DNA from: Onthophagus taurus
Taxonomy: Eukaryota > Arthropoda > Insecta > Coleoptera > Scarabaeidae
Assembly: GCF_036711975.1 (NCBI RefSeq)
Contig: NC_091975.1
Coordinates: 560,501-624,500, forward strand
DNA: 64,000 nucleotides
Direction of reading: 5' to 3'
The position numbers and the translations under genes are program-made. Shown one piece after another: positions 1 to 11,692 of this stretch. The notes beneath the pieces were generated by a model. It saw nothing but the letters and a program-made list of their open reading frames with translations. It ran no database searches and was not told the DNA's origin. How positions within the stretch are numbered: position 1 is the first letter of the stretch; the number at the start of each line of letters is the position of its first letter.

Positions 1-508
1 ATTGTTGTAAAAGGATAATATTGAAAATTCAATAAAGCAAGAGGGTAATAATCACGTCGACCCCACCCCTATATGGTGCAAATCTTCAACCCCTATATAT
101 AACTCCTATGTGTGTGTATAAAACCCTAAAAGGACTTCCTAAAGGGTCTTCCTTATAAACCATGGGGGAGGAAATACGAATCCGTATGGCATCCGGATTT
201 TCGACACTTATAAATCATCTTAACGGATTCTTTTCTTTGTACTTATTGTTTTGAAGTACTTATCATCACTTTATTTGAGTAGTAATACGTATCAAAAATG
301 ATTTCGAGGCTTGCCAATGTATATCTAGAATTATCTCTATGTCAAGTCAACAAATTTAAACTTTTTTTCTGCTTCTGCTTTAATTTTAAGATCACTCTCC
401 ATAACAAGACCCCAACAGTCTTGATAGCGACCTTGATAATGTTGTTATGTCAAAGGAAAAATTAAAATTGGAAAGCAAAAAGTTAATTTGCACATCCCAT
501 AATCTTGT
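1..508. other. Unassigned AT-rich DNA
   Basis: No gene, RNA or clear repeat is recognisable here. The right edge meets a short ATTAC-type tandem repeat (about 509-530), which looks like the 3' tail of the minus-strand LINE fragment that follows. Confidence 0.5.
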
Positions 509-988
509 ACATTACATTACATTACATAGAATACATATCGGGTAGGCGGACCAACCAACCTTGCACCGCGACCCTAAGGATCTATTGTACCCCGATAGTA
601 CCCCGATAGTACCCCGATACTTAGCATGTCTCATTCCAGGAAAACTGGTCCACAGTAGGCGAAGTCTCTCTTCAGCCCACAGTCCAATCCTATATTTGGC
701 CATCGCAAATGATACACCAACTGCTGGTTCCGGTCCCACAAACGCTTCAGCGTTGCCATCTTGTGCTAGCTTATCTGCCGCTTCATTGCCAACAACTCCA
801 GAGTGACCCGGGACCCAGATCAGAGAGACTCTGTTATCACAACTCAGTGTGTTTAATGTTCTCTTACAATCATTAACCAGAGCCGACACCGTTTTCACGG
901 CTTGCAGCGCCTGGAGAGCGGCTTGACTGTCTGAGAAGATTCGTACTGTCATGTTAGTGTTACTAATTATATCTCGTGTAATTATCAT
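509..988 (-). pseudogene. LINE fragment: RNase H domain and 3' tail
   Basis: A minus-strand reading frame encodes an RNase H domain of a non-LTR retrotransposon. Visible motifs are FSDSQAALQAL (catalytic Asp) and WVPGHSGVVGNEAADKLA (His and Asp of the active site). RNase H after the reverse transcriptase is typical of I/LOA/R1-type LINEs. The upstream reverse transcriptase is missing: the frame stops at a junction with a plus-strand LINE at 988/989. An 11-bp unit containing TACCCCGATAG is repeated three times at about 587-620. The short (TGTAA)n run at 509-530 resembles a LINE tail. This is a dead 3' fragment; clade assignment is tentative. Confidence 0.75.
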
Positions 989-2106
989 TTGTATGCCGAT
1001 GACCTGCAGATATATACTACTACTACTGTTGCTGAATTTCCGGCAGCTATTGTGCGACTTAATAACGATCTATCTAACGTCTTGAACTGGTCTCGGAGAT
1101 ACGGACTTAAGTTGAACTCAGTTAAAACGCAAGCTATTGTGTTTGGAACTCGTCAATTACTTGGTAAGATTAATCCATCTGCCTGCAGTGATCTGATGCT
1201 GGATGGTAATCCTTATGGATTCTGCACTGTCTTGGAAACCGCAAATTCAACATGTTTGCAGAAAAGTCTATGCTTGCTTCCACTCTTTAAAAAGACTTCG
1301 CTGCTCTCTTCCTCCTGTGGTGCGTCGTAATCTTTGTTACTTTCTTATATTTCCTCACTTTGACTATGCGGACGCGGTTTATCCCGTACTCTCGGTGACT
1401 CTTCTGAGTAAATTGCAGCGGCTACAAAATAATTGTATCCGGTTCATATTTGACCTAAATAGATTTGAGCATGTAATCGCAATTACATTCAGATGTTAAC
1501 CTGTGAGAGACGTAGATCCTTTCGTTTACTAACCATTTTATTTAAAATCCTTCATAACTGCACCCCAAAGTACTTATCAGATAGGTTCCAGCAATTATCA
1601 ACTCATAGCTTGTTCACGTTCTGATACTATTCTTACATTTCCCGTTCATAGCACTGAAATTTATCATAGATCATTTACAGTACAGTCGATTGCGCTGTGG
1701 AATGGACTGCCTTCTGAAATTCGTAATATTTCTAGAATTACTAATTTTAGACATGTTTTAAAGAGCCACTTGCTTGCCCTTCAACTGGCTGTTTCCTGAT
1801 TCTTTGTTCTTTGTCTTTCTCTTTTTTTCCTCTCTTCAACTGCTCTCATTTGTTGGCAACTGATATCCGGCAGATTCTTTTAGTTTCTTTTAGTCGCTCT
1901 CTATCTCTCTTTTTGTGTCTTTTCTTTATTTTTCTCTTTGTTTTTCTTTTCTTGCTTAATCTTATTTGGTGATGTTAATAATATCTAATTGTCACTACTT
2001 GCCATATTCAGCAAATACTATTTTTATTTTTGTTTGTTCTGTTGGGTCATTTGGCAGAGATCGCTTGTGCGATAAAATGATCCATTTGAGATTGCCAATC
2101 CAGCAA
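989..2106 (+). pseudogene. 5'-truncated CR1/Jockey-like LINE
   Basis: The plus strand encodes the second half of a reverse transcriptase starting at the catalytic YADD motif (about 991-1002). The RT thumb follows in another frame (about 1203-1480, with FPHFDYADAVYPV and LQRLQNNCIRFIF). The C-terminus ends in ALWNGLPSEIRN and FRHVLKSHLLALQLAVS before a stop near 1799, a pattern of CR1/Daphne-like and related LINEs without RNase H. At least three frame changes mark it as dead. A pyrimidine-rich 3' UTR continues to about 2106. The 5' end abuts the minus-strand RNase H fragment head-to-head. Confidence 0.75.
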
Positions 2107-2164
2107 CTCGTTGAATTCGTGAAAGTTTACTGATAACTGAAGTCTGTCGGACTTTCCTATATCA

Positions 2165-2760
2165 GGCTGCTGCTCCGTATGTGATCATAGGTCTAACCAC
2201 AGTCACATAGAGCCAGTACAGTCTTTCAGGGGTAAGACCCCAACTTTTACCACAAAGACTGCGACAAGTCTACAAAGATAGTCTAGCTTTGTGCAAAACT
2301 CTCTGCAAATGTCCATTCCATGACAGGGTTTTGTCTAGGATTACTCCTAGATATTTGACTTCCTTTGAGAAAGGAATTTCTTCACCTTGGATAGTTGGCC
2401 GAATTAGTCCATCCAACTTTCGCTTCCTGGTCTTTTGCGGGTTTATTGAGAGGTTCTCTCCCTTACACCAAGCGCAAATGGTATCTAGAGTCACCTGGAG
2501 GACTTTAGATATCCTCGGCAAACAGGCTCCTTTGACCATGACGACAATGTCATCAGCATAAGCTTGTATTTCCACACCAACGGCTTCGACTATCGCAATC
2601 AGATCGTCAACTAGGAGGGACCAAAGCAGGGGAGATAACACCCCTCCCTGCAGGCAGCCACCTCCCAGCCTGAAGCGTATCGTATCACCGTGGAGTGAAG
2701 TAGAAACTATTCTACTATCTAGCATATTGCGGATCCAACCCGCTATAGTTGCTTCCACTT
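2165..2760 (-). pseudogene. LINE reverse transcriptase fragment (I/Jockey-like)
   Basis: The minus strand encodes the RT palm: GGCLQGGVLSPLLWSLLVDDL, then the catalytic AYADDIVVMVKG, then KYLGVILDKTLSW. After a frame change it continues as LCGKSWGLTPERLYWLYVTVVRPMITYGAAA (about 2170-2275), the usual segment after the palm. The N-terminal RT, endonuclease and any RNase H are absent. It resembles the I-like copies at 11.7 and 21.5 kb but is clearly a different family member. Non-functional. Confidence 0.75.
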
Positions 2761-2884
2761 CCCTGTCAAGAGCAGCTCTTTCAAGAGATTACCCATAATC
2801 TTGTAGCTGTTCAAAAAATCATTTCCAATGAAACATAGTTATCATCTTTTTTGTTACCCAAAAAGCCCTTCAAAACTGCTTTAA

Positions 2885-3196
2885 CCCTCTATGCACACCA
2901 ACATTTACAAATTTTGCAAAAATAACCAGTCTTTCGTCTTTTGCAATATTTACAGTTTCCTCTTTTCCCTGGTTGTGGCTCTGCCACAGCTCTTCTTCAC
3001 ATGTTATCTTTCACTAACTCCATACCAAGATTTTTTTGAAATAGTCTACGAGTTTTAGCAAATTCACCATCTATTCTGTTGCCTTTGTAGATAACAAAAG
3101 CGTTGATTGTTGCTATATTGAGGAGGTTATAGAAAATTACCATTGGCCAACATTTTGTATTTCTGACAACATTATATGATGTGATCATAAATATTG
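2885..3196 (-). pseudogene. piggyBac-type transposase C-terminal relic
   Basis: The minus strand encodes RNTKCWPMVIFYNLLNIATINAFVIYK, the end of the DDE_Tnp_1_7 (piggyBac) transposase core. Downstream, in a shifted frame, a Cys-rich tail is visible (GNCKYCKRRKTGYF followed by CKICKCWC), matching the C-terminal cysteine domain of the family. Only the last third remains and it is frameshifted. No TTAA-flanked terminal repeats were identified. Confidence 0.7.
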
Positions 3197-3199
3197 TAT

Positions 3200-6100
3200 A
3201 TATACCTGATATTCAGACACTTGAAAGGTGACCGTAGAAATTTTGAGCAAAATAATTTTGAACATTCGGTGACGATACAGCCATGATGGTAATATTCAAG
3301 AGGTCACAAACAAACTGCAAAATGATGTATTGAAAAATGCCATATTGAAACGATACAAAGATTCCAAAATAAAATCTTGAGAAAGTGTCTTCTGAAAACC
3401 AATGGGCGACCAGAAGATTAGTCCCTTTAGTAACTAATGGTTTGTCAATGATGACCAGTTTTAGTGTTTAAAAAAAAAAGTTATTTGAAGCCCAACATAT
3501 GGATCAGTACTGTCAGATGAGGGAGTCCAAATAGTCATTTTTCATGTACATAACCTCAAATATCTCAAAATCCTAACCTGTTTGTCCAATTCTGAGATAC
3601 TCTGATTTAAATACTTGAACCAAATTGAATATAAGTAATATATAGAAATCACGTCCAAGCGGTAATTAAACTGGCTTAAAATTGCTTTCCTTGTACGTGA
3701 TTCCCATGATTTCCGTTAATTAGACACGAAAATATCTGTACTTGTCACTATTTTTTTTATTTCTTTTTTTCTATTTCACTCGACATTCTCCACTTTCTAA
3801 CCTAACAACAATTAGCCAGGTAATTAATAGTTCTTTACACGAAAACCACTCTTACTCGGTTTTCTTTTTTAAATCATCAACAGGTATGAAATTAGTAGCA
3901 TCGGAAATCGTTAAAATAAAAGTTGCGTTTTTGTGAATCAAAATGTGTTGAGGAATAGCAGAAAGAGAAAGATAGAGAGGCGCCGCCACCATCGTCCGAA
4001 CGGACTGCCGGTGCTGGGGGGGTGGTATCGATCACCGAAGGCCCAGCGGGCGCGGGGAAGTCCCGAAGGGCTGGCGTGACCTGCAACCTCGCCCCCGGCC
4101 GCCCCCGGGACGCCCCCCGACGCCCACCCGACTAATTAAAGGTCACGTGACGCTATCATCGCAACAACCTCTCTCTCTCTTTATCAAGTTTCTATTCTAT
4201 TTTCAAAGATTTAATAGTTTTTTGAAAACACCTTAGACGTCAGTTAATTTCCTGGATAAATAGGATTGGCAAAGAAAGACAAAGACAAAGACAAAGACAA
4301 AGACAAAGAAAAGCGGCCCACATTAAAACAATCAATGGTTAATCAGAGGGCGTCAGAGGTGACGAGGGGCGACGGCGGCGCTAGGTGGCGCCAGCGCTGA
4401 CGTCGCGACGCTGCACTGCGTCCGAAAACCTTATTTTTAAACTTGAATTTTTTCCAATTTTCTTCTCATTCGTAAACAACAAAAAGAAATGTAATAATCT
4501 CTTCTGTAATGTAATAAGTTTCTCATGGTTTTATAATTACGATGATTAATGCACCGTGGAAGGATGCCACTTAAGCATTAATGGACGGGCTAATGAATCG
4601 CGGCGCATTGTCATGTCAAAACGCTCTCAACACGCACGTACCACCTGCCACCTATACCAGAATCGGTTGTTGCGTAACGTTTCAACATTATTATTTATCC
4701 TTATCCAAAGGTCGACCTTGAACGGCGTTGTATTTGTACAAACGTTACGTCAAAAATGACAAATAATTTTATCATTAATACGTGATGTCGTCCAAATACT
4801 ACATAAATTGATGGAATTTAAGAAAAATTTTTGAAACAGACATTAATGTGTGCAAATAAGTTTTGTTTTGTCTTATTGAGGGCAACTGTAGAAGTCGTAT
4901 AGATGTCGTCTCGGTTGGTTTTCATCCGGCGACGACGACGCCCCACTTAACATCTCTTCGCTTCGGAATGCGAGATATTCGCGCTTTACTGCGCTTGCGT
5001 TCATAGTCCCGGTTCCGGTGCACCAGCACCTACCGGTCGATCCTCCACTCGACAGGTACTAACTTGTACACCACAAAAACCAACAACGTTTAAAATACTT
5101 ACGTTTTGGCGTGGTTGTTAAAAACATCAATAAAGAGATTTATGAAAAAGAAAGGTGTTTTAAATCCTATAGGTATAATCTCATAATTAGCTTAACACAT
5201 TTTGTTGTCTCTATATTGAACATGTTAATCTTGTAATCCCGATTAGGTCTCAAAAAGAAATATCAGACTAATTACTCAACCAATATCAAGACAAGTATGC
5301 AACCAATATCGCAGCGTTCGTTTTGCAATACACAAATTGCATTATTGGTTGCATACTTGTTAATAATTAATACACTGTATGCATTTCTTCTTGAACGATT
5401 AAGAAACGTTCCTTGCCAACAAAAGGATCTATAAACAGCGTCAATTAAGAAGAGGAAAAGTGGGGTGGGGAGGTTTTTAGAGACAAGACAATTGCGTTAA
5501 CCGCGACGGCAATTGTTATTTACGCTACGCTTTCGACCGGAAGCTGGCTCGTAGCTGGATCGGAACAGCGGCAGCTTCGAACTGTGAGAAATACCCGCAA
5601 ACGTGGGAATTAAAAACGGCCGAAGTAAGAGAGAGACACCCTTCGGTTTATTTTTCAGTTTAGCATAGAAGTATGGTCACACGGTACGTGTCGATATGTT
5701 TCCGGTTTCTTCGTTTCGGTGTTTAAACATTGTGTTGCTAAGCAAAGATGTTGGAGTGAAAAGGGTTGACCCGAAAGAGCGGAGAAAAGCAGACAATTTT
5801 GAAAAGGGGGGAGGGGTTTTAATGCAGCATTATACGGGCGCCGCGACGCCCCGTTCTGGCGGCGTCGGGTCGTTTCGAGTCGGACCACGTGCCCCATATT
5901 TCATCGTCACCAGAGAGCGAGCTAGAAAGAGCCAAGAGAATTCGGGGGTGGGATAAGGGGTCGGAAAGCGTCGGGAGACGTCGAGGATAACCGAGGAGGA
6001 GAAGGATAATAAATAAAAAAAAGAATATCCGCGTCTTTTCCCGGTGTGTCGGCCAGATTGACTCCGGTTACCCAGGCAACGACGGCCAACACCGGATCGA

Positions 6101-6380
6101 TATGCGGAAGATTTCGCAGTCGGCGTCACGACGCCTCCTCTCCTGGTGACTGTGACTGTGACTGGAACAAAGCGGGGGCGCATCGCTTCGCACTCGATAT
6201 TCGAGAGAAGGAAGTGAAAAGCGAAGACCGCACCTTAGTAAACTTGGGGATCTTTCACGAAAAGATTCTCAACTCTAAAACTTTACCTCCACCTCCAACA
6301 ACAACATTGTGTCAATAAAAATATTTAACACAGTGATATCTTATGCTAACTAGCTCTACCTGTCACTGACACTAGAATTA
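3200..6380. other. Non-repetitive intergenic DNA with GC-rich islands
   Basis: No convincing coding exon was found. Several GC- and CpG-rich patches stand out from the AT-rich background (about 3960-4135, 4340-4430, 4880-5060, 5500-6240). A short (AAAGAC)n microsatellite lies at 4275-4304. The longest frames in the GC-rich parts lack recognisable domains. The region may be regulatory or hold non-coding first exons; the sequence alone does not decide. Confidence 0.4.
4381..4394 (+). promoter_or_regulatory. CTCF-like core motif
   Basis: CTAGGTGGCGCCAG contains the core AGGTGGCGC known for insect and vertebrate CTCF sites. It lies in one of the GC-rich islands. Binding is inferred from the motif only. 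Confidence 0.35.
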
Positions 6381-6382
6381 GA

Positions 6383-9343
6383 AACGATGAAATTGTTGCT
6401 TTTTCAAATTATTAAGGGTGACACTCTGGAATTGGAACGTGTTATAAAAGAACTTTTAGAACAAAAGTTGTAGCAAATTTTATTCTTAACAATACTGTCC
6501 TCTTGCACTTTTGCTCTTGGATGCGTCAATATCGGGAAAAATACAAAAATATGAAAATTTGATGAATATGTTGTTTTTTCAAATTTTTAAAGGTAACACT
6601 CTGGAATTGGAACATGTTATAAAAGAACTTTTAGAACAAAAGTTGTAGCAAATTCTATTCTTAACAATATTGTCCTCTTGCACTTTTGCTCTTGGATGCG
6701 TCAATATCGGGAAAAATACAAAAATATGAAAATTTGATGAATATGTTGTTTTTTCAAATTTTTAAAGGTAACATTCTGGAATTGGAACATGTTATAAAAG
6801 AACTTTTAGAACAAAAGTTGTAGCAAATTTTATTCTTAACAATATTGTTCTCTTGCACTTTTGCTCTTGGATGCGTCAATATCGGGAAAAATACAAAAAT
6901 ATGAAAATTTGATGAATATGTTGTTTTTTCAAATTTTTAAAGGTAACACTCTGGAATTGGAACATGTTATAAAAGAACTTTTAGAACAAAAGTTGTAGCA
7001 AATTTTATTCATAACAATATTGTCCTCTTGCACTTTTGCTCTTGGATGCGTCAATATCGGGAAAAATACAAAAATATGAAAATTTGATGAATATGTTGTT
7101 TTTTCAAATTTTTAAAGGTAACACTCTGGAATTGGAACATGTTATAAAAGAACTTTTAGAACAAAAGTTGTAGCAAATTTTATTCTTAACAATATTGTTC
7201 TCTTGCACTTTTGCTCTTGGATGCGTCAATATCGGGAAAAATACAAAAATATGAAAATTTGATGAATATGTTGTTTTTTCAAATTTTTTAAGGTAACACT
7301 CTGGAATTGGAACATGTTATAAAAGAACTTTTAGAACAAAAGTTGCAGCAAATTCTATTCTTAACAATATTGTCCTCTTGCACTTTTGCTCTTGGATGCG
7401 TCAATATCGGGAAAAATACAAAAATATAAAAATTTGATGAATATGTTGTTTTTTCAAATTTTTAAAGCTAACACTCTGGAATTGGAACATGTTATAAAAG
7501 AACTTTTAGAACAAAAGTTGTAGCAAATTTTATTCTTAACAATATTGTCCTATTGCACTTTTGCTCTTGGATGCGTCAATATCGGGAAAAATGCAAAAAT
7601 ATGAAAATTTGATGATTATGTTGTTTTTCAAATTTTTAAAGGTAACACTCTGGAATTGGAACATGTTATAAAAGAACTTTTAGAACAAAAGTTGTAGCAA
7701 ATTTTATTCTTAACAATATTGTCCTCTTGCACTTTTGCTCTTGGATGCGTCAATATTGGGAAAAATACAAAAATTTGAAAATTTGATGAATATGTTGTTT
7801 TTTCAAATTTTTAAAGGTAACACTCTGGAATTGGAACATGTTATAAAAGAACTTTTAGAACAAAAGTTGTAGCAAATTCTATTCTTAACAATATTGTTCT
7901 CTTGCACTTTTGCTCTTGGATGCGTCAATATCGGGAAAAATACAAAAATATGAAAATTTGATAAACATGTTGTTTTTTCAAATTTTTAAAGGTAACACTC
8001 TGGAAATGGAACGTGTTATAAAAGAACTTTTAGAACAAAAGTTGTAACAAATTTTATTCTTAACAATATTGTCCTCTTGCACTTTTGCTCTTGGATGCGT
8101 CAATATCGGGAAAAATACAAAAATATGAAAATTTGATGAATATGTTGTTTTTTCAAATTTTTTAAGGTAACACTCTGGAATTGGAACATGTTATAAAAGA
8201 ACTTTTAGAACAAAAGTTGCAGCAAATTCTATTCTTAACAATATTGTCCTCTTGCACTTTTGCTCTTGGATGCGTCAATATCGGGAAAAATACAAAAATA
8301 TAAAAATTTGATGAATATGTTGTTTTTTCAAATTTTTAAAGCTAACACTCTGGAATTGGAACATGTTATAAAAGAACTTTTAGAACAAAAGTTGTAGCAA
8401 ATTTTATTCTTAACAATATTGTCCTATTGCACTTTTGCTCTTGGATGCGTCAATATCGGGAAAAATGCAAAAATATGAAAATTTGATGATTATGTTGTTT
8501 TTCAAATTTTTAAAGGTAACACTCTGGAATTGGAACATGTTATAAAAGAACTTTTAGAACAAAAGTTGTAGCAAATTTTATTCTTAACAATATTGTCCTC
8601 TTGCACTTTTGCTCTTGGATGCGTCAATATTGGGAAAAATACAAAAATTTGAAAATTTGATGAATATGTTGTTTTTTCAAATTTTTAAAGGTAACACTCT
8701 GGAATTGGAACATGTTATAAAAGAACTTTTAGAACAAAAGTTGTAGCAAATTCTATTCTTAACAATATTGTTCTCTTGCACTTTTGCTCTTGGATGCGTC
8801 AATATCGGGAAAAATACAAAAATATGAAAATTTGATAAACATGTTGTTTTTTCAAATTTTTAAAGGTAACACTCTGGAAATGGAACGTGTTATAAAAGAA
8901 CTTTTAGAACAAAAGTTGTAACAAATTTTATTCTTAACAATATTGTCCTCTTGCACTTTTGCTCTTGGATGCGTCAATATCGGGAAAAATACAAAAATAT
9001 GAAAATTTGATGAATATGTTGTTTTTTCAAATTTTTAAAGGTAACACTCTGGAATTGAAACATGTCATAAAAGAACTTTTAGAACAAAAGTTGTAGCAAA
9101 TTTTTATTCTTAACAATATTGTCCTCTTGCACTTTTGCTCTTGGATGCGTCAATATCGGGAAAAATACAAAAATATGAAAATTTGATGAATATGTTGTTT
9201 TTTCAAATTTTTAAAGGTAACACTCTGGAATTGGAACATGTTATAAAAGAACTTTTAGAACAAAAGTTGTAGCAAATTTTATTCTTAACAATATTGTTCT
9301 CTTGCACTTTTGCTCTTGGATGCGCCAATATCGTGAGACAAGA
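6383..9343 (+). repeat. 175-bp satellite array (about 17 copies)
   Basis: A head-to-tail array whose landmark ACACTCTGGAATTGGAAC recurs at 6421, 6596, 6771, 6946, 7121, 7296, 7471, 7645 and onward, a period of 175 bp (174 where one T is missing). Monomers are nearly identical and AT-rich. The block 7296-8169 (five monomers) is repeated almost exactly at 8170-9043, giving a higher-order repeat of 874 bp. No open reading frame of note. The array ends within a monomer at about 9343. Confidence 0.95.
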
Positions 9344-9830
9344 AATTTAAGACAACGGGAATCAGAGGTCAGTTCGTACACCACAACTAGAAGAAAACAT
9401 TTTGGATTTTATGCCACATCGTAGTACTGCTAGTACTGTTGATAACAACAGTTAGACCCATCAAAGTCCTCCTTTTCTAATTTACTGATTTAGTATTTTC
9501 AGCAAATGCAATTTTTCTCGGTTTTTCTGATACAACCTCATGATATATGTTCACCAGGTAGAAGAAAACATTCTCTATCGAAATGTGCAAAGAAAGCATA
9601 TGCATTCCATTTAAGATAGCAATGTTGGTTGCCATAGTAACAATACCAAAAACAATACAAACGAATAAATATCGCCAAATTATGCCCCATAATTAACCAG
9701 AAAACTTTTATTTCGAACATTTTTCTTTTAAACCACAAATGAGTTATAATTATGTTATGATATTTAGTTATGATATTTGTTTAATTCTATACAAGCATTT
9801 CTACAAGAGCATGGACTGCCTCTGGTTAAT
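9344..9830. other. Unassigned DNA right of the 175-bp array
   Basis: No gene recognised. The short minus-strand frame at 9538-9738 has no recognisable domain and is probably chance. Confidence 0.4.
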
Positions 9831-9835
9831 TGCAG

Positions 9836-9985
9836 AGGGTAGTCATTTGACAACGTTGCAAGTATGTCGAAGAAAATATGCTGATTATGTGCCATGTACT
9901 GCTCATTCCCTAAATCTTGTTGATAAGGAAGCAGTTAAGACTTGAGCAACTCAAATCATTAATTTTTTTGGAAGTGTAAGTTGAC
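9836..9985 (+). pseudogene. hAT-like (ZMYM1/DUF4371-type) transposase relic
   Basis: A short plus-strand stretch encodes YADYVPCTAHSLNLVDKEAV and, after a stop codon, ATQIINFFGSV. This matches the block with Y-V-P-C-x-A-H-S-L-N-L followed by an F-F-G motif in domesticated and transposon-encoded ZMYM1-like hAT transposases. Only about 50 residues remain and they are interrupted. Identification rests on this one conserved block. Confidence 0.55.
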
Positions 9986-9989
9986 AGAG

Positions 9990-11690
9990 GCAAAAAATAA
10001 GCATAGTCACAATTTTAAGATCTGAAAAATATTCTAAATGAATATATAGTATAAATTAGTATTAATTCCGGTATGGTATGTATTTAGTTGGTGATCAATA
10101 ATGAATTCGATTCCTGTTCGCATTATACAAGTATGTAAGTCGTTGTATGGTTAACGCAAGACGCGGAGACGCTTTCTCCGAGGGTATTATTCACGACCAG
10201 AGCACGCTCCGGGACACATAATATATTAAAGCAATATAGAAATTAAAGGAGCGTACGTGAGGAAAGTCGGGATGCGTGCCCGCGCATGTCCCCCAACCAG
10301 CCGTTGGTTGTGTTGATATTGGTAACCCTGCTGCGAGAAAGTTCTAGAAAGATTACTACATCTTGAACGAAACTGGACTCATTATTTTCCGTTTTTAGTG
10401 GTACTAGAAAAGTATTTACTTGATTTATTTAGTATTAAGAAAGGGATAGAAAATATTGAGTTTGTCAAGTTCCAAATATGTTCATAGGATTGAATAATGA
10501 GACTAAGAGTTTTGCTGTCAACTGTCGAGTAAAGTGCAGAACAAACGCGACTTGCGTCACCCAAGAGCTCTAACGGCGCGCGCGTTTAGCAATTTTCCGA
10601 TTTTTTTCGACATTTGAACGTCTTATTGGGGTCACGAGATCTTGCAAAATTTCCTCCTCCTTCTTCTCCCAATCTCGGGACGTTAACAAACTTGCCGTGT
10701 TGCTGTTTAACCGTTTTATCGCTGCATTGGATCGTGCGCCGTTACTAATTTGCGATTAATTAACCCACCTTGGTAATCGATTGATTATTTATTATATTAC
10801 GAAAAGAAAATTTTGTATCGATACAATTTTTGTTTGGCGAATGCGTCACACCAGCCAGCTGCTCGGACGAGTGACGAGCAGATGATGATGATGATTTAGG
10901 GGTGGTCTCCCTCCGAATCCCAAAAACCTCGTCCTCGTTGTCCTGTACCCCAAAAATACGACGGCGATCCGCTCACTTATCAACATGTTAATTCCACCCC
11001 GGACCAAAGAAACTTCTCACTTCCTTTTCCATCTCACAAAATATAAGCCATCAAGAGTAAGAGAGACGAAATATGAAAAGGGAGAGGCTATAATCTTTGT
11101 GACGCAATGTATTTTCCATTCGGGCGAAGAGGCATGATTCCATTTACCCTCAGCAAGAGATGGCAACCCCTAAATTTACGCTAAGTGTTTGTGGATGAAT
11201 TACGGGTATTGATTTTAGGATTGTGTTGGGGTTAAACTGTTAAAAGACAGGCTTCGATTAATTTGATTTTAACGTTTATAAAATTTTCATTTTTACTTAA
11301 TTAATTCGTTAAGATGGACTATTTCGAATCTAGGCCACTATTTACTTAATTAAATTACTCGCATCGATTCCTCCCCTTTTTATACGAAGAACGGCCGGTG
11401 GTATGAGGAACTTTATTAGAGTTCATTTGATGGTGGCAGGTCGACATTAACACGCAACGGACATCGAGGGCTTTCCATCGAGGACAATATTAAAAGACGA
11501 CCGCCTCATTGAACGTCAAGAATGATTGACGTTTCAACTTTTTACAATTGACACGGCACGTGGGGTTATCGCAATAACCGATTATTTATTATTAATACTT
11601 GATTGATTAAAAAATTGTTTTTAATCATGTGGTGTGTCGCAGAGTATACTAATATAAGTGAGATGGAGATAACTTACCTATGCGAAATTA
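9990..11690. other. Intergenic DNA, no gene recognised
   Basis: Unique-looking sequence with alternating AT-rich and CpG-containing patches (for example 10140-10300 and 10560-10740) and a (GAT)n run at about 10881-10896. Short frames show no recognisable domains. Confidence 0.4.
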
Positions 11691-11692
11691 GC

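Noticed and set aside
5655-6318. Overlapping frames in the GC-rich island near 5.7-6.3 kb
   Set aside because: GC-rich DNA has few stops; frames on both strands overlap and none shows a domain or splice structure.
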